NCBI GenBank assembly: GCA_966210935.1
Contig: CBIHLX010000010.1
Location: 1-22,614 of the forward strand
Source: CBIHLX01 sp966210935
Lineage (GTDB): Bacteria; Patescibacteriota; Saccharimonadia; Saccharimonadales; Saccharimonadaceae
Reading direction: 5' to 3'
DNA length: 22,614 nucleotides
The translations under genes were made by a program, and so were the position numbers. Numbering within the stretch: the first letter of the stretch is position 1; every line of letters begins with the position of its first letter. Positions 1 to 7,141 of the stretch are shown in pieces. The notes below the pieces were generated by a model. It saw only the letters and a list, made by a program, of their open reading frames with translations. It did no database searches and was not told where the DNA came from.

Positions 1-1056
1 CGTCAGCTTCTCGGCACCCCATTCAAAGTGGAAGGTGCCCGGCTGGAATGCCAGCTTTGTTTCAGGATACTGCTCAAGATACTCAAGGAGATCCTCATGA
101 AGTTGCCAAGCTGATTTGCTGATCAGTGAGAGGTACACCCAATCAGGCGCCTGACGAGGCGCGTGCCATGAATAGTCATAATCTTCATTGCGCACTAAGA
201 TTGTACGATCAGCGCCGTAACGAAGCACATAGTAATAGTTCGACTTAATCCCCGCCTGCACAGACATTGGCGTAGTATCAATTTGCTCACCGTGCAGATA
301 CTCAAGCGACGCACGACCAGGCTCATCGTCACCAAGAAATGCCATCAAGCTTGAGTTGAGGCCAAGGCGTGCAAATGATACGGCGGCGTTTGGTGATGGG
401 CCAACAGCCTGGACAATCTCGACACTGTCATATGGCGGTTTCGAGCCAAAAGGCAAGCTGAGACGCTTGCTGCCATCGGCATCGGTATCGATGCGCGCAT
501 AATCTTCATTGAGCTTAATAAATGCATCGCTAAAAATATCACCGATACTAAGAATTGACGGCGTCGCAGCCGGCTCGGGATCGCTCGTTTCAGAGTTATC
601 CTTTTTAACCGGTGTCAGGCCAGCATCCGCCGCAAAGCCATCAACAATACTATTTTCGGTGCGTGGATGCTGATAGTATCGATCGACTAGTTCGTGCTTC
701 AATGCATCCCGCAGCCCGTCCAATGTACGCTCCTCGAAGCGGCGCGTATGATTGCGCTGAATATCATGCAGATTGAAAGAAATCACTTCACCGTCAATCA
801 CCAATCCGACAAACGCAGTCTCACTGAAAAACCCTACCTCTTTAGCGCGCGAAACAAGTGAATTGTATAGCTCGTGAGCCGTCGTATCGGCAGGATCAAG
901 ACCGATTTGACGCATTACCGCATGACCGCGGGCAATAATATCGCCCACCAGACGAACGTCCACCCCGGCATGACCGGTTGCTCGCTCAAGATTATGTACA
1001 GCTACCCCAAACTGAGGTTGCGTCGCACCTAGTAAGTCTTCTAAAAACTTTGCCAT
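1..1056 (-). CDS. PfkB-family carbohydrate kinase-like protein with extra N-terminal domain (3' end cut by window)
   Basis: The open frame runs without a stop from an ATG at 1056 to the window edge (352 codons visible). Residues about 167-352 align by eye with the intact PfkB kinase just upstream: SILSIGDIFSDAF matches SIVAIGAAVQDVF, and NAAVSFARLG matches NAAVTFARQG. Residues 1-150 are an additional domain that I do not recognise, joined by an acidic, proline-rich linker (about 151-166). The substrate-binding Gly-Gly motif seen in the paralogue (GGGATNAA) reads VGPSPNAA here (218-225), so the sugar-binding di-glycine is lost. The C-terminal catalytic motif (GAGD) lies outside the window. The gene starts one nucleotide after the stop of the upstream kinase (TAATATG), so it is translationally coupled and last in the visible operon. 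It may be a regulatory or pseudo-kinase subunit; this is inference. Confidence 0.75.
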   Translation of the reverse strand, partial: MAKFLEDLLGATQPQFGVAVHNLERATGHAGVDVRLVGDIIARGHAVMRQIGLDPADTTAHELYNSLVSRAKEVGFFSETAFVGLVIDGEVISFNLHDIQRNHTRRFEERTLDGLRDALKHELVDRYYQHPRTENSIVDGFAADAGLTPVKKDNSETSDPEPAATPSILSIGDIFSDAFIKLNEDYARIDTDADGSKRLSLPFGSKPPYDSVEIVQAVGPSPNAAVSFARLGLNSSLMAFLGDDEPGRASLEYLHGEQIDTTPMSVQAGIKSNYYYVLRYGADRTILVRNEDYDYSWHAPRQAPDWVYLSLISKSAWQLHEDLLEYLEQYPETKLAFQPGTFHFEWGAEKLT

Positions 1057-1057
1057 A

Positions 1058-2026
1058 TTATATCGTCTTCTCCGTTAACGGCATGTCATGCAGTTTTGTA
1101 TGTTGGTGTAAAATCCCCGCCTTGGCGCCAATATGCATTACGACAGATGTCGAGTTGGCACTTGCAAACACAATAGCCTCCTTCAAGCTCTTCCCCTGCG
1201 CCCATTGACTCAAGAAGCCCGATCCAAACGCATCACCGGCACCGGTACGATCAATCACTTTCACATCCTCATACATACCGGCACGAACGACCGTCATGCC
1301 GTCTGTCGCAACTACGCCGTTCGGCCCGTCACTAACGATCGCCACCGGCACGTAGTGGAGTGCGTGCCGCGCCAACTCCTCAAGCTCCGTACCTTCAACT
1401 ATCGTCTGCATTTCTTCGCGGTTCACCGACAGCACATCCACATCTTCAAGCAATGCCTTAAGCTTTGTCGTCTGAGCAAGCTCACCCTTCCCGGGATTAA
1501 ACATCACCTTCATGCCACGAGCTTTAGCCTGCGCAAAGATCTTATCAAGCGCCTCCATACTCCCAGCCATACTCGACACATAAAGCCACTGAGCATCGAC
1601 ATTCGACAAGTCAAAGTTCTTTGCGTCATAATGCGTCGATGCGCCACGATACGTCAGGATTGTGCGCTCGCCGGAAGGAGCCAACAAGAGTACAGAGTAG
1701 CCTGTCTTGTAGCGCTGCGAGTACGTCACACCGCGAGTATCAACTCCCTCGTTATCCAGATCATCAAGCACAGCCTGACCCGCCGGATCATGTCCAATTG
1801 TCCCCATGAACTGCGCATGCAGCCCCTGACGAGCAAACGTGACTGCTGCATTCGTTGCGCCACCGCCCGTCGAAAAAGTAATGTTATTAACATCAGCCTT
1901 GGCACCTAGCTCGAGCTTCATAAACGTTTCATGTGCAGCCTTATCGGTAACAGGCTTAAACTCATCGCTGTGACTCAGGAAGACATCCTGAACTGCAGCC
2001 CCGATCGCAACAATACTTGCCGCCAC
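1058..2026 (-). CDS. PfkB-family sugar kinase
   Basis: A 322-aa ribokinase/PfkB-family kinase that transfers phosphate from ATP to a sugar or sugar-phosphate hydroxyl in the cytoplasm. Seen: the N-terminal substrate motif GGGATNAAVTFARQG (54-68), the NREE motif (202-205) that usually helps position Mg-ATP, and the C-terminal signature DRTGAGDAFGSG (259-270) with the catalytic Asp at 265. The start is GTG at 2026, sharing its G with the TAG stop of the aldolase gene (TAGTG), which favours coupled translation; the next Met is far inside the protein. Its place directly after a class II aldolase suggests that it supplies a ketose bisphosphate (a fructose-6-P, tagatose-6-P or sedoheptulose-7-P kinase role). 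The substrate cannot be read from sequence, and ribokinase or nucleoside kinase remains possible. Confidence 0.88.
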   Translation of the reverse strand: MAASIVAIGAAVQDVFLSHSDEFKPVTDKAAHETFMKLELGAKADVNNITFSTGGGATNAAVTFARQGLHAQFMGTIGHDPAGQAVLDDLDNEGVDTRGVTYSQRYKTGYSVLLLAPSGERTILTYRGASTHYDAKNFDLSNVDAQWLYVSSMAGSMEALDKIFAQAKARGMKVMFNPGKGELAQTTKLKALLEDVDVLSVNREEMQTIVEGTELEELARHALHYVPVAIVSDGPNGVVATDGMTVVRAGMYEDVKVIDRTGAGDAFGSGFLSQWAQGKSLKEAIVFASANSTSVVMHIGAKAGILHQHTKLHDMPLTEKTI

Positions 2027-2937
2027 TACACCACAGCCTTTCCAGCGCTACCAAAGGCACTGATCTTCTCTTCGACCACCACCTGAACCGCCTGATACAC
2101 TTCGGGCATCAGCTTCACAACAGCATACTCATCCGGATGCTCGCGCAAGACCTTTTCAAGAGTGTCACGGAAAGCAATGCGCATATCACTATTGATATTG
2201 ATCTTACTTACACCGATTCTTGCTGCATCTTCAAAATAGTGAAGAGGGGTGCCACTACCGCCATGCAGGCTAATCTGGCAGCCAATTGCGTCACGCACAC
2301 GCCCCAAAAGCTCGAGATCAAGTTCTTTTGGAACTGGATACTTACCGTGCAAGTTGCCGATCGCCGCAGCAAATGTATCAATGCCAGTTGCCTCTACGAA
2401 ACGTTTTGCACCGTCCGGAGTGGTAAACGTCTTCTTAATCTCTTCGTAGTCGATACTTTCGGTATGTAGGTTTGAAGAACCACCGAAATAGTGCGGCTCA
2501 CTCTCGACGAGTGCTCCCGTAAACGCAGCGTAGTCAACCACCTCTTTAGTCTTTGCGATAATCTCTTCTTCACTCGCGTCGTGGTTGGCCTGCGAGATAT
2601 CAATGTGAATAAACTCAAATCCAGCATCAATAGCGCGTTTACAATCTTCAACACTTGGACTGTGATCGAGATTGATATACATTTCAATACCATACTCGGC
2701 CTTGTAGTTATCAACCATGTCACGAATATTTTCGAGTCCGATCGCCTTCACTTCACCGTCACTCACCTCAACAAGCACCGGTGCCTGCAGCTTTTGAGCT
2801 GCACGACAGATAGCAATGAGCGTTTCCTGGTTATCGATGTTAAATGCCCCAACGGCAAAGCCTTGGCTGCGGCTGCGCTGCATCAAGTGGCGAGCTCGTA
2901 CGGTATTGTCACGAATTTCTTTAATTGTCAGTCCCAT
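2026..2937 (-). CDS. fba: Class II ketose-bisphosphate aldolase (fructose/tagatose/sedoheptulose-bisphosphate type)
   Basis: A 303-aa zinc-dependent aldolase expected to split a ketose 1,6(7)-bisphosphate into DHAP and an aldose phosphate. Visible motifs in order: INLDHSPSVEDC (89-99) with the catalytic Asp91 and zinc ligand His92; a VESEPHYFGG segment (144-153) where relatives have a VEAELG-type loop; IGNLHGKY (193-200) with His197; SLHGGSGTP (223-231) with His225; and the phosphate-binding NINSD (247-251). Length fits the GatY/Fba class II family. A clear AGGAG lies 7 nt upstream of the ATG. It follows the transketolase C-half by 9 nt and overlaps the kinase start by 1 nt. LDHS instead of the common LDHG, and the altered 144-153 loop, mean that substrate choice (C6 or C7) is open. 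Confidence 0.9.
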   Translation of the reverse strand: MGLTIKEIRDNTVRARHLMQRSRSQGFAVGAFNIDNQETLIAICRAAQKLQAPVLVEVSDGEVKAIGLENIRDMVDNYKAEYGIEMYINLDHSPSVEDCKRAIDAGFEFIHIDISQANHDASEEEIIAKTKEVVDYAAFTGALVESEPHYFGGSSNLHTESIDYEEIKKTFTTPDGAKRFVEATGIDTFAAAIGNLHGKYPVPKELDLELLGRVRDAIGCQISLHGGSGTPLHYFEDAARIGVSKININSDMRIAFRDTLEKVLREHPDEYAVVKLMPEVYQAVQVVVEEKISAFGSAGKAVV

Positions 2938-2946
2938 AGTATTCTC

Positions 2947-3945
2947 CTAAAATCCTTGATGATAACGTGGCACACGGTCAATAAACTCTTTAACGACTGT
3001 AGTAATCGATCCGGCGTCGAGCCCAAAGTAAGCCATTAACTCATTTGGCGCTCCGCTTTCACCGAAACGATCCTGCATACCCACTCGATAGAGTGGCGTT
3101 GGCAATTTTTCACCAAGCAACTCAGCAACCGCACCACCAAAGCCACCAGCAATCTGAGCCTCTTCGGCAGTCAGTACGCGGCCTGTCTTACGCGCACTCG
3201 CTAAGATTGTCGCCTCATCAAGCGGCTTGATTGTCGGCACATGAACCACTTCAGCATGAATACCATGCTCCTCAAGACTCTTAGCAGCAAGCAGCAGCTG
3301 CGCTGTCAATGCGCCAGTTCCAAGAAGACTAATATCCTTACCCTCGCGCAGTACGTAAGCCTTACCAATCTCGAAAGGAGACCCCTCTGTACTAAATACT
3401 GGCGTCTTCTCACGAGCCAAGCGCAAGTAGCTCGGCTTACCGTTATCAGCGATAGCGCGCGTTGCTTTTTCAGCTTCAACGCTGTCGCCAGGCGCAATCA
3501 CTACCATGTTTGGCAGCACACGCATCAGTGCAATATCTTCGAGCATTTGATGCGTCGCACCGTCCGGACCGACGCTCACGCCGGCATGCGATCCGATAAT
3601 CTTCACTGGCATATCATTAAGCGCCGCTGTTGTGCGAATTTGCTCCCAGTTACGACCAGGGCTAAATGCTGCATAGCTACTCGTAAACGGAATCTTGCCA
3701 GCACGCGCAAGACCACTTGCGACAGTCACGAGATTTTGCTCTGCTACGCCGATTTCGATAAAGCGCCCAGGAAAAGCATCGCGAAAGAGATGCATCTGTG
3801 TACTCTCGGTAAGATCAGCACTCAAAGCAACGATTTGCTTGTTCGCTTCACCCGCAGCCTTTAGTCCGCGGCCAAATCCAGCACGGATTGGCTCAAGCGC
3901 TACTTTATCGGTGTATAGTCGTTCATCAAGCGGGAAATGCGTCAT
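2947..3945 (-). CDS. Transketolase, C-terminal subunit
   Basis: A 332-aa protein corresponding to the pyrimidine-binding and C-terminal domains of transketolase; with the upstream N-half it forms the TPP enzyme that moves two-carbon ketol units between pentose and hexose phosphates. Visible: IGVAEQN, containing the Glu that activates the TPP aminopyrimidine, the GPDGATHQMLEDIALMR segment, and the C-terminal domain ending near 2947. A longer frame reaches 4038, but I chose the ATG at 3945: it forms a 4-nt ATGA overlap with the stop of the N-half and has an upstream AGGAG, while the upstream extension is a basic, unrelated stretch inside the N-half gene. Two-gene transketolases are typical of archaea and many reduced bacteria. 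Confidence 0.93.
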   Translation of the reverse strand: MTHFPLDERLYTDKVALEPIRAGFGRGLKAAGEANKQIVALSADLTESTQMHLFRDAFPGRFIEIGVAEQNLVTVASGLARAGKIPFTSSYAAFSPGRNWEQIRTTAALNDMPVKIIGSHAGVSVGPDGATHQMLEDIALMRVLPNMVVIAPGDSVEAEKATRAIADNGKPSYLRLAREKTPVFSTEGSPFEIGKAYVLREGKDISLLGTGALTAQLLLAAKSLEEHGIHAEVVHVPTIKPLDEATILASARKTGRVLTAEEAQIAGGFGGAVAELLGEKLPTPLYRVGMQDRFGESGAPNELMAYFGLDAGSITTVVKEFIDRVPRYHQGF

Positions 3946-4805
3946 GCTAAGTCTCCTGAGGTAATTTTTCCATCGAGTGTGCGTAGCTTTGCGAGCGCCT
4001 CTTTGGCCTGCTCGTGGTTTGGCGGCATGCCATGCCACTTGTAGTCATACTCCATAAAATCAACACCCTTGCCCGGAATAGTATGAGCAATAATTACGCT
4101 CGGACGATTTGTAATCGCGCGCGCCATACTCGCAGCATCAATAATACTTTCCATGTTGTGGCCGTCGATCTCTTGGACATGCCAACCGAAGCTCTCCCAT
4201 TTACCGCGCAGATCTTCAAGCGGCATAACGTCATCAGTCGAACCGTCAATTTGAATGTTGTTGCGATCAATGTAAACAATCAGCTGGCTCAATTTGTATT
4301 TACCAGCAAACATGGCAGCTTCCCAGATATTGCCTTCGTTAAGCTCGCCATCACCGGTAACTGCATACACCCATCGATGTCGCGCATCATCAAGATACTG
4401 CAGACTATATGCATAGCCCGCCGCCTGACTGAGGCCGCTACCTAGCGGGCCGCTCGTGTTTTCAAGGCCCGGTAGCTTCGTACGCTCCGGATGGCCCTGC
4501 AATCGGCTGCCGAACTTACGAAGAGTCTGAAGCTCCTCGACGTCAAAATACCCACGCTCAGCCATAGCCGCATACTGCACGGGCACAGTATGACCGTTAC
4601 TCAGGAAAAAGATATCTCGCTGATCCCATTCGGGCTTTAACGGGTCAATATTCATGATATTGAAATAAAGCGCCGTCAAAATATCAGCAAGCCCTAGCGG
4701 ACCGGCACTGTGTCCACTCCCCGCCTCTTCAAGCATTTTAATAATACGCTGACGAATCTCGTTCGCCTTCTTCTCGAGTTGTAAGATTGTTAGTTGCCCA
4801 CCCAC
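3942..4805 (-). CDS. Transketolase, N-terminal (TPP-binding) subunit
   Basis: A 287-aa N-half of a split transketolase. It carries the thiamine diphosphate motif, starting GDGELNEG (151-158) and ending with Asn182/183, plus the conserved histidines SGHSAG (His32), SNGHTV (His72) and GHPE (His105) that line the active site. The start used is GTG at 4805, 4 nt after the stop of the rpe-like gene; there is no good Shine-Dalgarno sequence, so initiation probably depends on coupling to that gene. The conserved region begins within about 10 residues of this start (LEKKANEIRQRIIKML), so little can be missing. The stop overlaps the start of the C-half by 4 nt (ATGA), which fits one-to-one production of the two subunits. 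Confidence 0.93.
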   Translation of the reverse strand: MGGQLTILQLEKKANEIRQRIIKMLEEAGSGHSAGPLGLADILTALYFNIMNIDPLKPEWDQRDIFFLSNGHTVPVQYAAMAERGYFDVEELQTLRKFGSRLQGHPERTKLPGLENTSGPLGSGLSQAAGYAYSLQYLDDARHRWVYAVTGDGELNEGNIWEAAMFAGKYKLSQLIVYIDRNNIQIDGSTDDVMPLEDLRGKWESFGWHVQEIDGHNMESIIDAASMARAITNRPSVIIAHTIPGKGVDFMEYDYKWHGMPPNHEQAKEALAKLRTLDGKITSGDLA

Positions 4806-4809
4806 TTGT

Positions 4810-5454
4810 CTAGATAATTCCGTGTTTATTAATTTCAGTTACCAGTGTATCATAAGCGGTTTTCGGGTCGTCAGCTTTTGCAATCGCACTACCGACGTTT
4901 AGTACATCAACGCCACCTTGAGTTAAGCTAAAGGCATTCTCAACGTTGACGCCACCGTCCCAGCCAATCTCAACATCAGCACGAATATTGCGAATAAGGC
5001 GTACCTTCTCAAGTTGCATCAGACTCGCAACGCCACCATACTGGCCAAGCGTACCACTAAAGATCATCACGTGGTCGGCAGCTTCAATTGCACCCGCTAC
5101 CGTACTTGGTACAGTAGAGCGTAGAAGAGCTAGGCCGGCTTTTATATCTGCCTTCTGTACGCGCTTGATTACTTCAACAACATCTTCCTGCACTTCGGCG
5201 TGGAAGATAATCATATTAGGCTTAAGGCCAATTAATGTATCTAGATATTCACTCGGCCGAGCCACCATAGCGTGCACGTCAACCGTCCACTCCTGTGGCC
5301 ACCAGATCTGCGCTGGGCTCACTGTAAATGTCGGGGCAAATTCACCGTCACTAAGATCGATTTGCACGCGTTGAGCAAATGAATGCAGGCGATCTACCTG
5401 CGCCTTATAATCGTCGGCCGATTCAGCCAAAATCGTTGGAGCAATCACACTCAT
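4810..5454 (-). CDS. rpe: Ribulose-phosphate 3-epimerase-like protein
   Basis: A 214-aa TIM-barrel protein of the Rpe family, which interconverts ribulose-5-P and xylulose-5-P with a bound divalent metal. Family landmarks are visible: APTIL at the start, QIDLSDGEF (31-39), DVHAMV (59-64), IIFHAE (82-87), WDGGVN (165-170) and VGSAI near the end. Of the four usual metal ligands (His, Asp, His, Asp), the last three are present as Asp33, His61 and Asp166, but the first His is Gln31. The usual MSVNPGFGGQ phosphate loop is replaced by MIFSGTLGQYGG. It lies 3 nt after rpiB and 4 nt before transketolase, so the pathway context strongly supports a pentose-phosphate role; substrate and activity may differ from textbook Rpe. 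Confidence 0.82.
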   Translation of the reverse strand: MSVIAPTILAESADDYKAQVDRLHSFAQRVQIDLSDGEFAPTFTVSPAQIWWPQEWTVDVHAMVARPSEYLDTLIGLKPNMIIFHAEVQEDVVEVIKRVQKADIKAGLALLRSTVPSTVAGAIEAADHVMIFSGTLGQYGGVASLMQLEKVRLIRNIRADVEIGWDGGVNVENAFSLTQGGVDVLNVGSAIAKADDPKTAYDTLVTEINKHGII

Positions 5455-5457
5455 AAT

Positions 5458-5907
5458 CTACAGCTCATCAATCTGCGTATTGCGACGCTTATAGCGAACA
5501 GCGTGTGAAAACGGCGTATTAAGCCAAGTTTCAATGATGCCTTGCCACGCTGCTTCATCATCTTCTAGGACTCGAGCAGGCAGCGCCAGGATATTACTAT
5601 CGTTATCATTACGTGATTCGCGCGCTTCAAAAGCATCCCAAATCACTACCGCGCGGATACCGCGGAAACGATTGGCGGCAATTGCCATACCCTGACCACC
5701 GCCACAAATAAGAATTGCACGCGGATCTTTCTCAGTTGAACCAAGTACTCGCATGGCCGCCATATGAGCAAACTCAGGAAAGTCGTCATTTGGATCTAGT
5801 TCTTTATCGCCAATATCTTCTACCTCGTAATTGTGCTTCGAAAGATAGGCAAAAACTTTTTCTTTTAATGCAAAGCCTCGGTGATCGGCCCCTAGGAAAA
5901 TCTTCAT
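5458..5907 (-). CDS. rpiB: Ribose-5-phosphate isomerase B / LacAB-family isomerase
   Basis: A 149-aa RpiB/LacA/LacB-family protein expected to interconvert ribose-5-P and ribulose-5-P. It has GADHRGFALK (6-15), the nucleophilic Cys68 in CGGGQGMAIAANRFRGIRAVV, and the basic C-terminal HAVRYKRR patch (135-142). Two positions differ from the E. coli enzyme by my alignment: the Thr after the catalytic Cys is Gly69, and the ring-opening His of the HND motif (E. coli His99) is Asp101 (SRNDNDSN). This is the first gene of the operon. Its ATG lies only 6 nt after a TATACT box, so the mRNA may be leaderless, although an AGGA sits 1-2 nt before the ATG. Galactose-6-P isomerase or another sugar-phosphate isomerase is possible. 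Confidence 0.87.
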   Translation of the reverse strand: MKIFLGADHRGFALKEKVFAYLSKHNYEVEDIGDKELDPNDDFPEFAHMAAMRVLGSTEKDPRAILICGGGQGMAIAANRFRGIRAVVIWDAFEARESRNDNDSNILALPARVLEDDEAAWQGIIETWLNTPFSHAVRYKRRNTQIDEL

Positions 5908-5913
5908 GTCCTA

Positions 5914-5942
5914 AGTATAAGCATTTTATTTCCAAAACAAAA
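5914..5942 (-). promoter_or_regulatory. Probable promoter of the rpiB sugar-phosphate operon
   Basis: On the minus strand a TATACT box (5914-5919) sits 6 nt before the rpiB ATG. A weak -35 lies upstream: TTGTTT with a 15-nt spacer or TTTTGT with 17 nt. It overlaps the T-tract of the gap terminator, so little room is left for other signals. Transcription would start at or next to the ATG. Confidence 0.55.
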
Positions 5943-5966
5943 GCACTCCTTTGGAGAGGAGTGCTT
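5934..5966 (-). terminator. Rho-independent terminator of gap
   Basis: A perfect 10-bp inverted repeat, AAGCACTCCT (5941-5950) and AGGAGTGCTT (5957-5966), with a 6-nt loop. Read on the minus strand it lies 15 nt after the gap stop and is followed by TTTGTTTTGG, a usable T-tract. The plus-strand side has no T-run, so it serves gap and separates it from the rpiB operon. Confidence 0.85.
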
Positions 5967-5980
5967 GATTTGTCGAATAA

Positions 5981-7000
5981 CTACTTTTGAAGTGCCCGAC
6001 CAGCGTCAGCAACGAGCTCAACGAGGCGGTTGCTATAACCCCATTCGTTGTCGTACCATGCAACAACCTTAATCAGATTGCCACCGACGACGTTAGTGAG
6101 TGGCAGGTCAACAACACAGCTGTGGCTGTCACCCTTGAAGTCACTCGAGACAAGCTCCTCTTCGGTTACGCCGAGGATACCCTGATAAAATGGCTGCTTC
6201 GACGCTTCCTTGAAGACGTTATTGATCTCTTCGATTGTCGTATCACGCTTCAGCACGACCGAGAAGTCACTCATACTCACAACAGGGGTTGGTACGCGGA
6301 CACTCAGTCCACCAAAGACACCCTGCAGCGCCGGTAGCGCCTTAGCAGCAGCAATACTTGCACCAGTTGTAGTTGGTACGATATTTTCAGCCGCAGCACG
6401 CGCTTCACGCAGATCCTTAGCCGGAGCATCCTGGAGACGTTGACTGGCGGTGTAGCTGTGGACAGTTGTCATCATTGCCTTTTCGATACCGAAGTGGCTT
6501 TCGAGTACAGCCATTACCGGAGTAATACAGTTGGTCGTACAGCTCGCGTTACTGATTACATCAGTCGAACCTTCAATCTTATCTTCATTGACGCCGAGTA
6601 CGATCGTATCAGCGCCGTCACCCTTCGCAGGTGCCGAAATAACAACCTTCTTAGCACCACCGCCATCGATATGCGCACGTGCAGCAGCAGGATCTACGAA
6701 GAAGCCGGTGCTTTCAATCACAACATCAACACTGTAGTCACGCCATGGTAGTTGCGCAGGATCCTTTTCAGCGAGAACAGCAATATGCTGACCATCGACA
6801 ATAATACCTTTTTCGTCATAACCGACCTCGTGCTGGTATGTACCGTATGACGAGTCGTGCTTCAGCAGGTGTGCAAGTGTCTTAGTGTCGGTCAGGTCGT
6901 TGATAGCAACCACCTTGACGTCACTGCGGTCAAAGGCAATCTTGAAGGCGTTGCGGCCGATGCGACCGAAGCCATTGATTGCCACGTTTACTTGGCTCAT
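5981..7000 (-). CDS. gap: Glyceraldehyde-3-phosphate dehydrogenase, NAD-dependent type
   Basis: A 339-aa glycolytic GAPDH that oxidises glyceraldehyde-3-P to 1,3-bisphosphoglycerate with NAD. Visible: the Rossmann start NVAINGFGRIGRNAFK (5-20), Asp35 in NDLTD (this Asp normally favours NAD over NADP), the catalytic SNASCTTNC with Cys154, the partner HSYT with His181, and the C-terminal WYDNEWGYSNR. Length is normal. The ATG at 7000 has a strong AAGGAG upstream and is served by its own near-consensus promoter and terminator, so it is monocistronic. It lies next to the pentose-phosphate/aldolase operon, whose product glyceraldehyde-3-P it would use; the NADH formed could feed NDH-2 farther along this window. 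Confidence 0.97.
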   Translation of the reverse strand: MSQVNVAINGFGRIGRNAFKIAFDRSDVKVVAINDLTDTKTLAHLLKHDSSYGTYQHEVGYDEKGIIVDGQHIAVLAEKDPAQLPWRDYSVDVVIESTGFFVDPAAARAHIDGGGAKKVVISAPAKGDGADTIVLGVNEDKIEGSTDVISNASCTTNCITPVMAVLESHFGIEKAMMTTVHSYTASQRLQDAPAKDLREARAAAENIVPTTTGASIAAAKALPALQGVFGGLSVRVPTPVVSMSDFSVVLKRDTTIEEINNVFKEASKQPFYQGILGVTEEELVSSDFKGDSHSCVVDLPLTNVVGGNLIKVVAWYDNEWGYSNRLVELVADAGRALQK

Positions 7001-7041
7001 TATTTGCTCCTTTTTGTTTTAACATTAGCTGTTTGGCTATT

Positions 7042-7070
7042 AGTATAGACTGCTTTATCGTATCTGTAAA
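7042..7070 (-). promoter_or_regulatory. Promoter of gap
   Basis: On the minus strand, TTTACA (7065-7070), a 17-nt spacer, then TATACT (7042-7047), giving a leader of about 35 nt with AAGGAG before the gap ATG. This is a strong housekeeping-type sigma-70 promoter. Its -35 hexamer is only 3 bp from the -35 of the divergent promoter at 7074. Confidence 0.85.
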
Positions 7071-7073
7071 ATA

Positions 7074-7102
7074 TTGACAAAATATATTGTTTAAGCTATA
7101 AT
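7074..7102 (+). promoter_or_regulatory. Perfect consensus sigma-70 promoter of the 112-aa orphan gene
   Basis: TTGACA (7074-7079), a 17-nt spacer, and TATAAT (7097-7102): a 12 of 12 match to the consensus at ideal spacing. Transcription should start near 7109. That puts the ATG at 7103 upstream of the transcript and supports the in-frame ATG at 7142 as the true start. Confidence 0.88.
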
Positions 7103-7141
7103 ATGAAAGTTAGGTCCGTACAATATGGAAGGTCTCAGATA

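Noticed and set aside
345..542. Minus-strand 65-codon frame
   Set aside because: It is out of frame within the partial PfkB-like gene that covers 1-1056.
1072..1081. Palindrome CCGTTAACGG near the start of the fused PfkB gene
   Set aside because: It is fully inside the coding end of the upstream kinase, and a single 10-bp palindrome is expected by chance.
1133..1909. Plus-strand 258-codon frame
   Set aside because: It is antisense to the PfkB kinase, with a His/Arg-rich composition typical of a shadow frame and no signals.
3946..4038. Upstream extension of the transketolase C-half to 4038
   Set aside because: It lies inside the N-half gene, is basic and unlike the family; the ATG at 3945 has AGGAG and an ATGA overlap.
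7103..7141. Earlier in-frame ATG at 7103 for the orphan gene
   Set aside because: It directly follows the -10 box, upstream of the expected RNA start near 7109, and has no ribosome site.
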